Below, one piece after another: positions 58,338 through 64,000 of a stretch of 64,000 nt of DNA. The stretch covers positions 17,667-81,666 of the forward strand of contig JBKHYJ010000130.1 of NCBI GenBank assembly GCA_046565505.1, in the 5' to 3' direction. A program made the translations under genes and the position numbers. The notes beneath the pieces were generated by a model that was given only the letters and a program-made list of their open reading frames with translations, was not told where the DNA came from and did no database searches. Source of the stretch: JBKHYJ01 sp046565505. Lineage in GTDB: Bacteria; Acidobacteriota; Blastocatellia; UBA7656. Within the stretch, counting starts at the first letter, position 1; each line of letters begins with the position of its first letter.

Positions 58338-58679
58338 ATGAAAGAATCACTATCAGAGTATATAAACCGCACCATACGGCAGAAGGGCTGCTCACTGAGA
58401 GAAGTTTCCGACCGCTCAGACGGCAAGATAGACGCCAGCTACGTCAGCCGAATAGCTTCCGGCAAAGTTGTTAACGTCACCACTGACAAGCTACAAGCCC
58501 TCGCGAGGGGGTTGGGCGTTGACGTTATGGAACTGTGCGCCGTGATCTACAGGCAGAAGCATTCTCAGGCAGACATGCACAGTGCCGACATACTGGAGAA
58601 TCTAGGCAGGCTTACTGATGAAGAGAAGCGGGCGGTTGCAGAGATGATTAACAATTTGCTTGAAGACAAAAAGGGATGA
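58338..58679 (+). CDS. XRE-family transcriptional regulator
   Basis: The 113-aa protein has an N-terminal Cro/CI-type helix-turn-helix (SLSEYINRTIRQKGCSLREV, then DASYVSRIASGKVVNVTTDK) covering residues 4-70. A helical C-terminal part (ENLGRLTDEEKRAVAEMI) may dimerise. No ribosome site is obvious before the ATG. It is convergent with the TPR-like gene that ends 9 bp away. It likely represses a nearby promoter in this accessory region. Confidence 0.8.
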   Translation: MKESLSEYINRTIRQKGCSLREVSDRSDGKIDASYVSRIASGKVVNVTTDKLQALARGLGVDVMELCAVIYRQKHSQADMHSADILENLGRLTDEEKRAVAEMINNLLEDKKG

Positions 58680-58688
58680 GCCGTTAGC

Positions 58689-59600
58689 CTAAGAGTACCA
58701 GTCCATAATCACCCTGTAGTAGTTGTTGCATATCTTCTCTACCTCATCCTGGGTTATCCTATTCCCAAGCATCGCCGTGAGTATCAAGCCTAACGCCTGA
58801 AGCGGGGCGAGTGCTATGCTGAACTCATCCTCATCAGGCAGGGGCAGCTTACCTGTCGTGGGGAACTTTATCACGTTATCCTTTGGCTTACTCTGCTTCG
58901 GCCTGGGCTGCTGTTTGGGGAGCTTTCCCTGCCGCGTGATTGTTACGCTAGAACGACTCTTCTGTTTCAAGTTTAAATCAGCATGTGTGTCTTGCCATTC
59001 TGGATAGGCAAGGGCGAAGGGTGACGCTAATACAATCCGGCTGACGTTTCTTGCCTCTTCTTTGCGGCCTACCTCGCCAAGCTCTACTGCATACGAGTTG
59101 AGAAATTCATAACGTGCTAGGGGTTCAGCATGTCGGATTAGTGGGATAAGGTTTTCCATCTCCTGTATTGATCTGGCATGGAAACCCTCTTGTGATTTCA
59201 ATACGGCGATTGCTCTCGATAAGTCAACGTATTCCGATACTGTAGGAGATGCTTTTAATGCCTCGGTATAGAAATAAAAGGCAGCTTCATTATTACCCTT
59301 ATACCATTCAAAAGTGCCTCTTGATGATAAGGCTTTGGTCTTATATGTCTGTGTCTGTTCAATGATAGTCTCTAAAGCTGCATTATTAAACTTTGACTCT
59401 CGACAGTCACACCATACCAAATAATATTGCGCTATGATGCGATACTCTCTTATCGGAAAATTAATCAACAGCCTTGCAAGTTCACGAACAGGCTCAACTT
59501 GCCGGAAGGCATGAGCAACCTTGATCTGCGTAATAATACGGTTCCCTAGTTCCTGATAGCTAACAATCCCACTCAATAGCTGCTGATAGAATCGCGGCAT
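58689..59600 (-). CDS. TPR-like cytoplasmic protein, function unknown
   Basis: The product, 303 aa from the ATG at 59600, is made of helical hairpins resembling tetratricopeptide repeats (about 30-215, for example GTFEWYKGNNEAAFYFYTEA and EVGRKEEARNVSRI). A basic low-complexity linker follows (KLPKQQPRPKQSKPKDNVIK), then a C-terminal helical part. No signal peptide or membrane segment is seen. The start is uncertain: an ATG at 59642 has AAGGA upstream but would overlap the signal peptide of the divergent small secreted protein. Divergent starts only 11 bp apart are unusual, and shared control is likely. Confidence 0.7.
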   Translation of the reverse strand: MPRFYQQLLSGIVSYQELGNRIITQIKVAHAFRQVEPVRELARLLINFPIREYRIIAQYYLVWCDCRESKFNNAALETIIEQTQTYKTKALSSRGTFEWYKGNNEAAFYFYTEALKASPTVSEYVDLSRAIAVLKSQEGFHARSIQEMENLIPLIRHAEPLARYEFLNSYAVELGEVGRKEEARNVSRIVLASPFALAYPEWQDTHADLNLKQKSRSSVTITRQGKLPKQQPRPKQSKPKDNVIKFPTTGKLPLPDEDEFSIALAPLQALGLILTAMLGNRITQDEVEKICNNYYRVIMDWYS

Positions 59601-59610
59601 GGAGGGAACT

Positions 59611-59844
59611 ATGAAAAGATTCTTATCTGTATCTCTGCTCATGCTGTGCTTATCCTTTTCTGTTTTTGCCGGACATACAATGCCAGGAGGCGCGTACTGT
59701 GAACCGTGCGACAACGTTACTTGCATCTGTGATGAACAAGATAGAAATAGAACTAGCTCGACTCAAGACGAATCTTCTAACCCTGGCTCTGAAGTGCTAT
59801 TGAGTTTGTTCGTGCTGCTGATGCTGCTTAGATACAAAGCCTAA
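59611..59844 (+). CDS. Small exported Cys-containing protein
   Basis: The ATG at 59611 has GGAGGG 4-9 nt upstream. The 77-aa product has a strong signal peptide (MKRFLSVSLLMLCLSFSVFA, cleavage near AGH), a short segment with four cysteines (CEPCDNVTCIC), an acidic Ser/Thr-rich stretch, and a C-terminal hydrophobic run (EVLLSLFVLLMLLRYKA) that could anchor it in the membrane. No family is recognised. It is divergent from, and nearly overlaps the start of, a TPR-like protein gene. Confidence 0.6.
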   Translation: MKRFLSVSLLMLCLSFSVFAGHTMPGGAYCEPCDNVTCICDEQDRNRTSSTQDESSNPGSEVLLSLFVLLMLLRYKA

Positions 59845-59970
59845 GCATTAGGAGACAGCTTGTTTTCTTATCGCTCTTGTGGCGACTCAATATCTGTATG
59901 TGTGCTAATATCGGCATCAGACAGCATCCCCTTATGACTAAAGTGACTCTACATCAGGGATGATGCGAAC

Positions 59971-60004
59971 CGCCAAGAAGCCTAAACCCCAAAGGCTTCT
60001 GGCG
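59971..60004. repeat. Hairpin ahead of an XRE gene
   Basis: CGCC-A-AGAAGCCT (59971-59983) pairs with AGGCTTCT-GGCG (59993-60004, ending GGCG), a stem of 12 bp with one bulged A. A second small hairpin (GACGC with GCGTC around 60029-60042) follows. Both lie within the 120 bp before the XRE gene start and may be operator or leader structures. Confidence 0.45.
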
Positions 60005-60090
60005 ACCTCCAAGCGCGATGCTATCCTAGACGCAATAGCGTCCAGTGTCAAACGGAATCTATGTCACATCTCATCGGGAGGACACTTCTG

Positions 60091-60363
60091 ATGGGAAGCG
60101 CAGCGCGGCCACGACCGGAAAGATTAGCTGAGAAGCTTCTACAAATCCGGCAGAGTTTGGGGCTTTCTCAAAATGAGATGTTAGTGGCTTTGGGATTGAA
60201 AGAGAAAGTGTTCAGGAGTGCCGTATCGGGCTATGAGCTTGGAACAAGGGAACCAGCATTGCCAGTGTTATTGAAGTATGCGCGTTTGGCAGGTGTATCA
60301 ACCGATGTGCTGATTGATGATGAAATGGATTTACCCAAACGGTTGCCAAAGCGGAAAGGTTGA
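60091..60363 (+). CDS. XRE-family helix-turn-helix protein
   Basis: The ATG at 60091 is preceded by GGGAGGA at good spacing; an earlier ATG at 60061 has none. The 90-aa product is one Cro/CI-type HTH (LAEKLLQIRQSLGLSQNEML, then SAVSGYELGTREPALPVLLK, with YARLAGVSTDVLIDDE). It ends in a short basic tail. Such proteins are common as element repressors or antitoxin-like regulators, but no toxin gene partner is visible directly next to it. Confidence 0.82.
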   Translation: MGSAARPRPERLAEKLLQIRQSLGLSQNEMLVALGLKEKVFRSAVSGYELGTREPALPVLLKYARLAGVSTDVLIDDEMDLPKRLPKRKG

Positions 60364-60551
60364 CGCGGGATTTTAGGCAGGGATAAATCAGCGATACCCT
60401 ATTCGGTATTATGGGCCTCGCACTCAATCACGCGGCCAATCAATGCGCGGCCTTCCCCTGCTGTCAATCTTGTCTGCTTCGCTTGCTTCTCATTGCTTTT
60501 ACTCGGCCCGAAGTGAGGGCAAGGACGATCCCCCTGCCCTCATCCGGTACA

Positions 60552-60926
60552 TCACTGTGTTAGTCGAGCGATTGCTAGATCGCGTTCAAGCCTGATCGTC
60601 CGCTTGATCCCTTCCGGCACTACACTGTGGAAGCTCGCTGCAATCTGTTCTGCCTCGCTTTCACTGGTCGCCAGTTGGATTCTCCAGATGGTCAGCACTG
60701 CGCCCACGAAGCAAGCCCATGTGTGTTTGCAAACCATCCTGCGCCCTAATGCGTCTGGACAATTGCAGCCGGTGGTTGACTCCACAATGTAATGCCCGTC
60801 GCCTCGCTCGCTCCTCACAACATATGTGCCATTCCCGATGTGACGCACAAGGTTCGACTCGTACACGCGCAGCCCGCGCTCTACGCGGTCTGCCGTCACG
60901 CCTGATGTTAAGGCTAAACTGTTCAT
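60552..60926 (-). CDS. SWIM zinc-finger protein
   Basis: The 124-aa product contains CNCPDALGRRMVCKHTWACF (residues about 54-73), the CxCx(n)CxH pattern of the SWIM zinc finger, which binds DNA or protein. Flanking residues (VVRSERGDGHYIVEST) match the usual beta-strand lead-in. AAGGA lies before the ATG at 60926. It heads away from the XRE gene and may belong with the small minus-strand genes to its right. Small SWIM proteins are often found in phages and plasmids; function unknown. Confidence 0.78.
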   Translation of the reverse strand: MNSLALTSGVTADRVERGLRVYESNLVRHIGNGTYVVRSERGDGHYIVESTTGCNCPDALGRRMVCKHTWACFVGAVLTIWRIQLATSESEAEQIAASFHSVVPEGIKRTIRLERDLAIARLTQ

Positions 60927-60975
60927 CTCGGTTTCCTTCCGCGCGTTGGTCTAGCAGCCGCGCCCCTGCTAAGCC

Positions 60976-61362
60976 TTAAAAGCTGTTCCTGAATGTGCGA
61001 TTGAATTCCTGCGCCCCGAACCCTTCATGGCAGTGCCGATGCTCGCTTGCTGTTTCGCGGCACTCGTCCCTAAAGCAGTCAACCTCCCTGCCGCACGTCA
61101 TACATTCGTGTGAGTGCGGCCCGCTTATAGGCGTTCGCGCCTCCCGCTCTGCTTCTGCTTTTCGGTCGCAGACGCCGCTATACTCCCTGGCTAGAGCCTT
61201 AGCCTCTTCTACTGTTAAAGCATCGAGCGGCTTGCCGTATCTCTGTTGAGCGACTTGCGCCAGCTCTGCCGCGTTGCATCCGGCGTATTCCGCGTTGACT
61301 CTAAGCTGTGCGAGCCAGCTAGTGGTTCTTGCTAATTGGTGCTGTTGTTTCGCTGCGCTCAT
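60976..61362 (-). CDS. Small hypothetical protein with C-terminal zinc-like motif
   Basis: The 128-aa product starts at an ATG with AGGAGAG upstream. It is helical in its first 85 residues (SWLAQLRVNAEYAGCNAAEL). A Cys/His-rich end follows (SHECMTCGREVDCFRDECRE, then HRHCHEG) that may bind zinc. No family is recognised. It shares the start MSAA and strand with the next gene to the right and probably the same transcript. Confidence 0.6.
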   Translation of the reverse strand: MSAAKQQHQLARTTSWLAQLRVNAEYAGCNAAELAQVAQQRYGKPLDALTVEEAKALAREYSGVCDRKAEAEREARTPISGPHSHECMTCGREVDCFRDECRETASEHRHCHEGFGAQEFNRTFRNSF

Positions 61363-61417
61363 GTTCTCTCCTGTAAGTGAGCGGGGAGGGCAAGGCAGAT
61401 TGCCTGCCGTCGCTCGG

Positions 61418-61645
61418 TTAGTTGACCGACTTGCGGGCGGTTGCCCACTTCATAAAGTTGACTGTGATGTGCCGCTGCGAGCCGTCGTTAATGACGGCTT
61501 CGGGGTAGCGAGCTGCTACTGATTCAATCGCTGCCCAAAATCCGTCGCTGCATTCTTCTTTAGTGAACTTGTGACGGCGAGGATCGGGGCCGGGTTTGAA
61601 TCGGCCCCTGTTGTCTTGAGCGGGCTTCTGTGCGGCGGCGCTCAT
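61418..61645 (-). CDS. Small basic hypothetical protein
   Basis: The 75-aa product starts at 61645, overlapping the stop of the upstream gene by 4 bp (ATGA), which supports real translation. Its N-terminal part is basic and Pro/Gly-rich (QDNRGRFKPGPDPRRHKFTK), the kind of segment often found at the start of phage and element DNA-binding proteins. The rest is a short helical part. No function can be assigned. Confidence 0.55.
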   Translation of the reverse strand: MSAAAQKPAQDNRGRFKPGPDPRRHKFTKEECSDGFWAAIESVAARYPEAVINDGSQRHITVNFMKWATARKSVN

Positions 61646-61896
61646 ATCTCTATTCCTTGATAGCGCCCGTTGCTCTTAGGTTCGGGCTTGTGATGCACCT
61701 TGCCATCTGCCGTAGCTATGAAGTTTTCAGACTCACTGACCACGGCGGATTCGAGCGAGGCTGACCATTCGGCATAGCCTTCAAACTCTGCCGCATCTTC
61801 GGCCATCAGGGTCATAACTTCGTCGTATTCGGACTCGCTTACTGAGTAGGTTTCTTCTGAGTAGACATTGGAAAGAAAATTATTTAAGCTTGTCAT
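61642..61896 (-). CDS. Small acidic hypothetical protein
   Basis: The 84-aa product is strongly acidic (EETYSVSESEYDEVMTLMAE) and overlaps the next gene on the same strand. AAAGG precedes its start. Acidic small proteins in mobile elements sometimes mimic DNA, but nothing here shows this directly. It heads the minus-strand small-gene group, with a hairpin in its leader. Confidence 0.5.
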   Translation of the reverse strand: MTSLNNFLSNVYSEETYSVSESEYDEVMTLMAEDAAEFEGYAEWSASLESAVVSESENFIATADGKVHHKPEPKSNGRYQGIEI

Positions 61897-61937
61897 TGTC
61901 GTATACCTTTCGAGCCGTTTGCAGCGGCTTGGAAATT

Positions 61938-61970
61938 AAAGGGCTGAGCGCTACCAACGTTCAGCCCTTT
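61938..61970. repeat. Stem-loop upstream of the small minus-strand operon
   Basis: AAAGGGCTGA (61938-61947) pairs with TCAGCCCTTT (61961-61970) around a short loop that adds a further 2-3 bp. It lies 42 bp before the start of the acidic protein gene, within its probable leader. No U-tract follows on the minus strand, so attenuation is possible but not shown. Confidence 0.5.
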
Positions 61971-62139
61971 GCCTTTTGCCTAACTTCGTTATGATTGCGA
62001 TGTTGTCAGCAGGTGAGTGTCTTACTCTTTCCCGCCTTGCGCTCGTCGTCTACTCAGCACAGCATTAAATCTCACTAGACCCTTTCGACTTCGCGCTTAA
62101 TTGTCAATCAACTTGTTATGAGAAGAGTATACCAAAATA

Positions 62140-62204
62140 CTTGTATATATCAAGAATAAAATACAAGCTTTGTTGTAGTAATACGAAATATTTTGACTTA
62201 TAAT
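62140..62204 (+). promoter_or_regulatory. AT-rich operator/promoter region of XRE gene
   Basis: CTTGTAT (62140-62146) and ATACAAG (62161-62167) form a perfect inverted repeat with 14 bp between arms. TATAAT at 62199-62204 lies 30 bp before the start of the plus-strand XRE gene. No good -35 is found at standard spacing. The divergent minus-strand operon could share the region. The inverted repeat is a candidate site for the XRE protein itself. Confidence 0.5.
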
Positions 62205-62233
62205 GAAGGCAACTAGCAGAGGAGGCCACAAGT

Positions 62234-62599
62234 ATGATTGGTGCAACAGCGATAGATAGCAGTTCAAATAGCGCAGATTATTTGTCCAATTCGGACGGGT
62301 ATGTTACGGTTGCGCTCGATATGGCTAAAGTGAACGTGTCGCTGCGCATCCGTGAGCTTGCTGAGCCTGTAGGCATCAATAATCCTTATGAGTTGGCTAA
62401 AAGGACGGGCATGCCTTATGAGTCTTGTCGCTTGATATGGAGTGAAAAGACTCGCCGTATTGATCTGGGCACTATCGAGAAGCTGTGCGAAGTATTTGGC
62501 GTGATTCCAGGACAACTTTTTAAATATGAAGTTGAGCCTGACGCCCCAAGCGAATCAACTGAAAAGACAAAAAAGAGTGGTAGCAGGCGGAAGGAATAG
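62234..62599 (+). CDS. XRE-family (Cro/CI-type) regulator
   Basis: AGAGGAGG lies upstream of the ATG at 62234. The 121-aa protein has an N-terminal extension of about 30 residues, then an HTH of the HTH_26 kind (VSLRIRELAEPVGINNPYEL, AKRTGMPYESCRLIWSEKTR, then LGTIEKLCEVFGVIPGQLFK). A Lys/Ser-rich tail follows. It probably autoregulates through the inverted repeat upstream. It precedes a small Cys-rich gene by 7 bp. Confidence 0.82.
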   Translation: MIGATAIDSSSNSADYLSNSDGYVTVALDMAKVNVSLRIRELAEPVGINNPYELAKRTGMPYESCRLIWSEKTRRIDLGTIEKLCEVFGVIPGQLFKYEVEPDAPSESTEKTKKSGSRRKE

Positions 62600-62606
62600 G
62601 AGTGTT

Positions 62607-62852
62607 GTGATAACCGGCCTTCCAGAGTATCGCCCTCCGATTGAACAGAGCTTACGTTGTATGTGCGGCCAAAGATACTTGGTGTACTTGGGCGCTCCGC
62701 TCCGGTTCAATAACTGGGCATTTGAAGCAGCTCGCGAGCGTGCGGGGCAGATGGGCGCTAGATTCATTGATGCGAGAGAAGCGCCCTGGCTTATCTGCTC
62801 TTGTGGCGAGGTGCTAGTGTTTGTCGAGGATGCGGCGGCAGTTGTGATGTAA
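62607..62852 (+). CDS. Small protein with paired CxC motifs
   Basis: I choose the GTG at 62607 because AGGAG lies 4-5 nt upstream, giving 81 aa; the frame is open further upstream inside the XRE gene. Two motifs, CMCGQRYLVY and CSCGEVLVFV, are spaced like the two knuckles of a zinc ribbon or rubredoxin-like site. No family name is recognised. It follows the XRE gene in the same transcription unit. Confidence 0.5.
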   Translation: MITGLPEYRPPIEQSLRCMCGQRYLVYLGAPLRFNNWAFEAARERAGQMGARFIDAREAPWLICSCGEVLVFVEDAAAVVM

Positions 62853-62953
62853 AGATGACAGAAGCGAGAAGCCAGTAATTTACATATAATCCAGAGAAGG
62901 AATCTCTAAACTCAGTGTAGAATAGCGCTGCTCTTTTGCAGCCGGGTTATGCG

Positions 62954-63006
62954 TACTAACATACGTATTTAATTGCGCCCTTTACTACGTCTACTTCATG
63001 TTAGAC
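62954..63006 (+). other. Possible second attC site, degenerate
   Basis: GTTAGAC (63000-63006) matches the attC core GTTRRRY. CTAAC (62956-62960) pairs with its GTTAG, and ACGTA (62963-62967) pairs with TACGT (62986-62990) inside, around an 18-nt loop. The left core lacks the first purine of RYYYAAC. The 110 bp to the next site hold no gene. The rest of 62853-63116 holds no recognised gene. Confidence 0.3.
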
Positions 63007-63116
63007 CCTCGCCGAGCAATTAAGGTAAGCGTAATGCTCGGGAAGCCGAGTAAGATGGCTAATGCATAGACGTTGTCTGATGCAAAGGAGAAGAGTAGCT
63101 TTGTGGTTTGAAGGTG

Positions 63117-63209
63117 GTCTAACAACCGTATGCAACGGAGCGCGGCAGCCTATTCTCACATGGTTACTTCAATACAACATGCCGCGCCCGCTGATGCGGG
63201 ACGTTAGAT
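63117..63209 (+). other. Integron attC recombination site
   Basis: R'' GTCTAAC (63117-63123) fits RYYYAAC and R' GTTAGAT (63203-63209) fits GTTRRRY; they pair over six bases. Inside, CGG-A-GCGCGGCA (63136-63147) pairs with TGCCGCGC-CCG (63180-63190), leaving one extrahelical A, and GCA (63132-63134) pairs with TGC (63195-63197). The 32-nt central loop and 93-bp length suit attC. Strand choice by IntI relies on such extrahelical bases. The next gene starts inside the R' core, as in a cassette. Confidence 0.8.
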
Positions 63210-63855
63210 GACTCTGCTGCCAATGGAGGAACTGATGTCTGATGTCGTTGATGGATTCCCAAGGCTTCGCATTACAAAGAAAACTGGTAGCGAGCATTTT
63301 CACCGAGGTGGACACCCGCTTGAACCAACACTGCTTGAGTTCTGGCAATGGTTCGCATCTGACTTGACGAATAATGTTCTGCGCGGCGTGTTAGCCGAGT
63401 ATATCGTTGCAAAAGCATTAGGTATTGCCGATGGCTTGCGTGAATCCTGGTCACCGTACGATCTCATAACACCTTCTGGTATAAAGATCGAGGTTAAGTC
63501 AGCCGCGTATCTGCAATCCTGGTTTCATAAGAAGCTTTCTATAATCAGCTTTGGGATAGGACCAACGAGGGGGTATGATGCTGACACAAATAAACTGGCT
63601 GACGAAATAAAGAGACAGGCTGACGTATATGTATTTTGTCTTCTCAAACAAAAAGACAAGGACACGCTCGATCCCTTGGATTTAAACCAGTGGGAGTTTT
63701 ATATTCTTGCGGCATCTGTTTTGAATGAAAGATGTCCTACTCGGAATAGTATTGGGTTGGCAAGATTGCAGAAATTGAACCCGTGTAAAGCTAGGTTTGA
63801 AGAGATTGCGGAGTGTGTCGAAATGCTGACCCGTTCGATCAAGGCCGCCATCTAA
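63208..63855 (+). CDS. Cassette-borne protein with nuclease-fold-like motif
   Basis: The 215-aa product begins at the ATG that overlaps the attC core and ends at a TAA inside the next attC core (ATCTAAC, 63850-63856), so the reading frame fills one gene cassette. A segment with the pattern AEYIVAKALG, then SPYDLITPSGIKIEVKSAAY, shows the E-D-ExK layout of PD-(D/E)xK nucleases (Asp in YDLI, Glu and Lys in IEVKSA). A restriction-like or anti-phage nuclease is possible. The start could also be a downstream ATG such as 63235. No signal peptide or membrane segment is seen. Confidence 0.7.
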   Translation: MTLLPMEELMSDVVDGFPRLRITKKTGSEHFHRGGHPLEPTLLEFWQWFASDLTNNVLRGVLAEYIVAKALGIADGLRESWSPYDLITPSGIKIEVKSAAYLQSWFHKKLSIISFGIGPTRGYDADTNKLADEIKRQADVYVFCLLKQKDKDTLDPLDLNQWEFYILAASVLNERCPTRNSIGLARLQKLNPCKARFEEIAECVEMLTRSIKAAI

Positions 63856-63856
63856 C
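63850..63856 (+). other. Left core of a further attC, cut by an insertion
   Basis: ATCTAAC fits RYYYAAC and includes the cassette stop codon. No matching GTTRRRY partner follows within the remaining 144 bp. Instead an IS110-family 5' region starts within a few bases, so the attC is probably interrupted there. Confidence 0.55.
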
Positions 63857-64000
63857 GCTATATTGAAAAGGCGCCCCTGTATGGTAGCTTGGGATCACAA
63901 TATACCAACTACCTACACAAGGAGCGCCTATGAACGACATCAAGTATGTAGGTTTCGATGTTCATCAAGCAACCATCTCAGTTGCTGTTATCAATCTCGA
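63857..64000 (+). mobile_element. IS110-family insertion sequence, 5' end only
   Basis: The transposase N-terminus places this in the IS110/IS1111 family. Its position just after an attC core is what is known for the IS1111-attC group, which targets cassette recombination sites. The exact left boundary is not certain; GCGCCCCTGTATGG-like sequence near 63871-63885 may be the terminal part. The right end is outside the window. Confidence 0.65.
63930..64000 (+). CDS. IS110-family transposase, N-terminal fragment
   Basis: GGAG (63921-63924) precedes the ATG at 63930. The visible 23 residues include KYVGFDVHQATISVAVI, which contains the first acidic residue (Asp in GFDVHQ) of the DEDD catalytic set of IS110-family transposases. 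The gene continues past the window edge. No sign of frame damage is seen in the visible part. Confidence 0.8.
   Translation, partial: MNDIKYVGFDVHQATISVAVINL

Larger units (their letters stand above)
45567..64000. mobile_element. Integrative element inserted at the 3' end of mnmE, right end not seen
   Basis: From the mnmE stop codon onward, GC content falls visibly and the genes are a tyrosine integrase, two HTH excisionase-like proteins, a primase-helicase, a type I restriction system, XRE regulators and small orphan genes. Codon use is far less GC-biased than in the backbone. Integration at the 3' end of mnmE/trmE (thdF) is known for SGI1-type islands. I could not find a second copy of the mnmE end (attR) in the window, so the element continues past 64000 or the right end has changed. 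The integron-like cassette and the IS110 copy at the right edge may be nested inside it or lie beyond it. Confidence 0.75.

Noticed and set aside
45567..64000. CRISPR array
   Set aside because: No regularly spaced direct repeats of 24-40 bp were seen anywhere in the window, and no cas genes.

Overview
The window looks like chromosome from an Acidobacteriota bacterium (Blastocatellia-like is my guess). The evidence is a high-GC backbone, an 806-aa duplicated MacB/FtsX-type permease of the ADOP kind that is abundant in that phylum, many exported beta-propeller, TPR, Ig and CHAT proteins, and the bacterial rpmH-rnpA-yidD-yidC-jag-mnmE block. The assignment is inferred from gene content only; no rRNA or tRNA gene was found.

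Layout of the backbone (1-45566, GC-rich): a partial cyanophycinase, an LRV-repeat protein and a large secreted BNR-propeller protein; isocitrate dehydrogenase (icd) divergent from accA; an exported protein, a HAD phosphatase, an aldehyde dehydrogenase and a secreted cupin; a polyamine pair (branched-polyamine synthase fused to a zinc ribbon and a GNAT acetyltransferase, followed by S-adenosylmethionine decarboxylase); a TauE/SafE permease; and an ergothioneine locus (egtB divergent from egtD and an egtA-like glutamate-cysteine ligase) followed by an ABC transporter with the EgtV/EgtU architecture. Next come a TPR protein, a short AraC-type regulator, an operon-like group (MauE-like membrane protein, Cys-rich secreted peptide, propeller protein, ADOP permease), tldD-tldE, an Ig-like membrane protein, a TPR-CHAT protein, an archaeal-type aspartyl-tRNA synthetase behind a translational T-box leader, a secreted matrixin-like protease, and the rpmH-to-mnmE block.

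Directly after the mnmE stop codon, base composition falls and gene content becomes mobile (45567 to the window end). A plus-strand operon encodes a zinc-finger/HTH excisionase-like protein, a tyrosine integrase, an unknown protein, a second HTH protein, a primase-helicase, a TubC_N-like protein, a 42-aa ORF and an HGGxSTG-type protein. A complete type I restriction-modification operon (hsdR-hsdM-hsdS) lies on the other strand. Several XRE regulators, a TPR protein next to a small secreted protein, and a set of small accessory genes follow. This layout resembles integrative satellites (integrase, excisionase-like HTH, primase, defence cargo) at the 3' end of mnmE, the site also used by SGI1-type islands. 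The right end of the element is not in the window.

At the far right there is a well-formed integron-type attC site (63117-63209), a one-gene cassette encoding a nuclease-fold-like protein, and the start of a second attC cut off by an IS110-family element whose transposase runs off the window. No integron integrase is present, so this is an integrase-less cassette fragment or the edge of a larger array.
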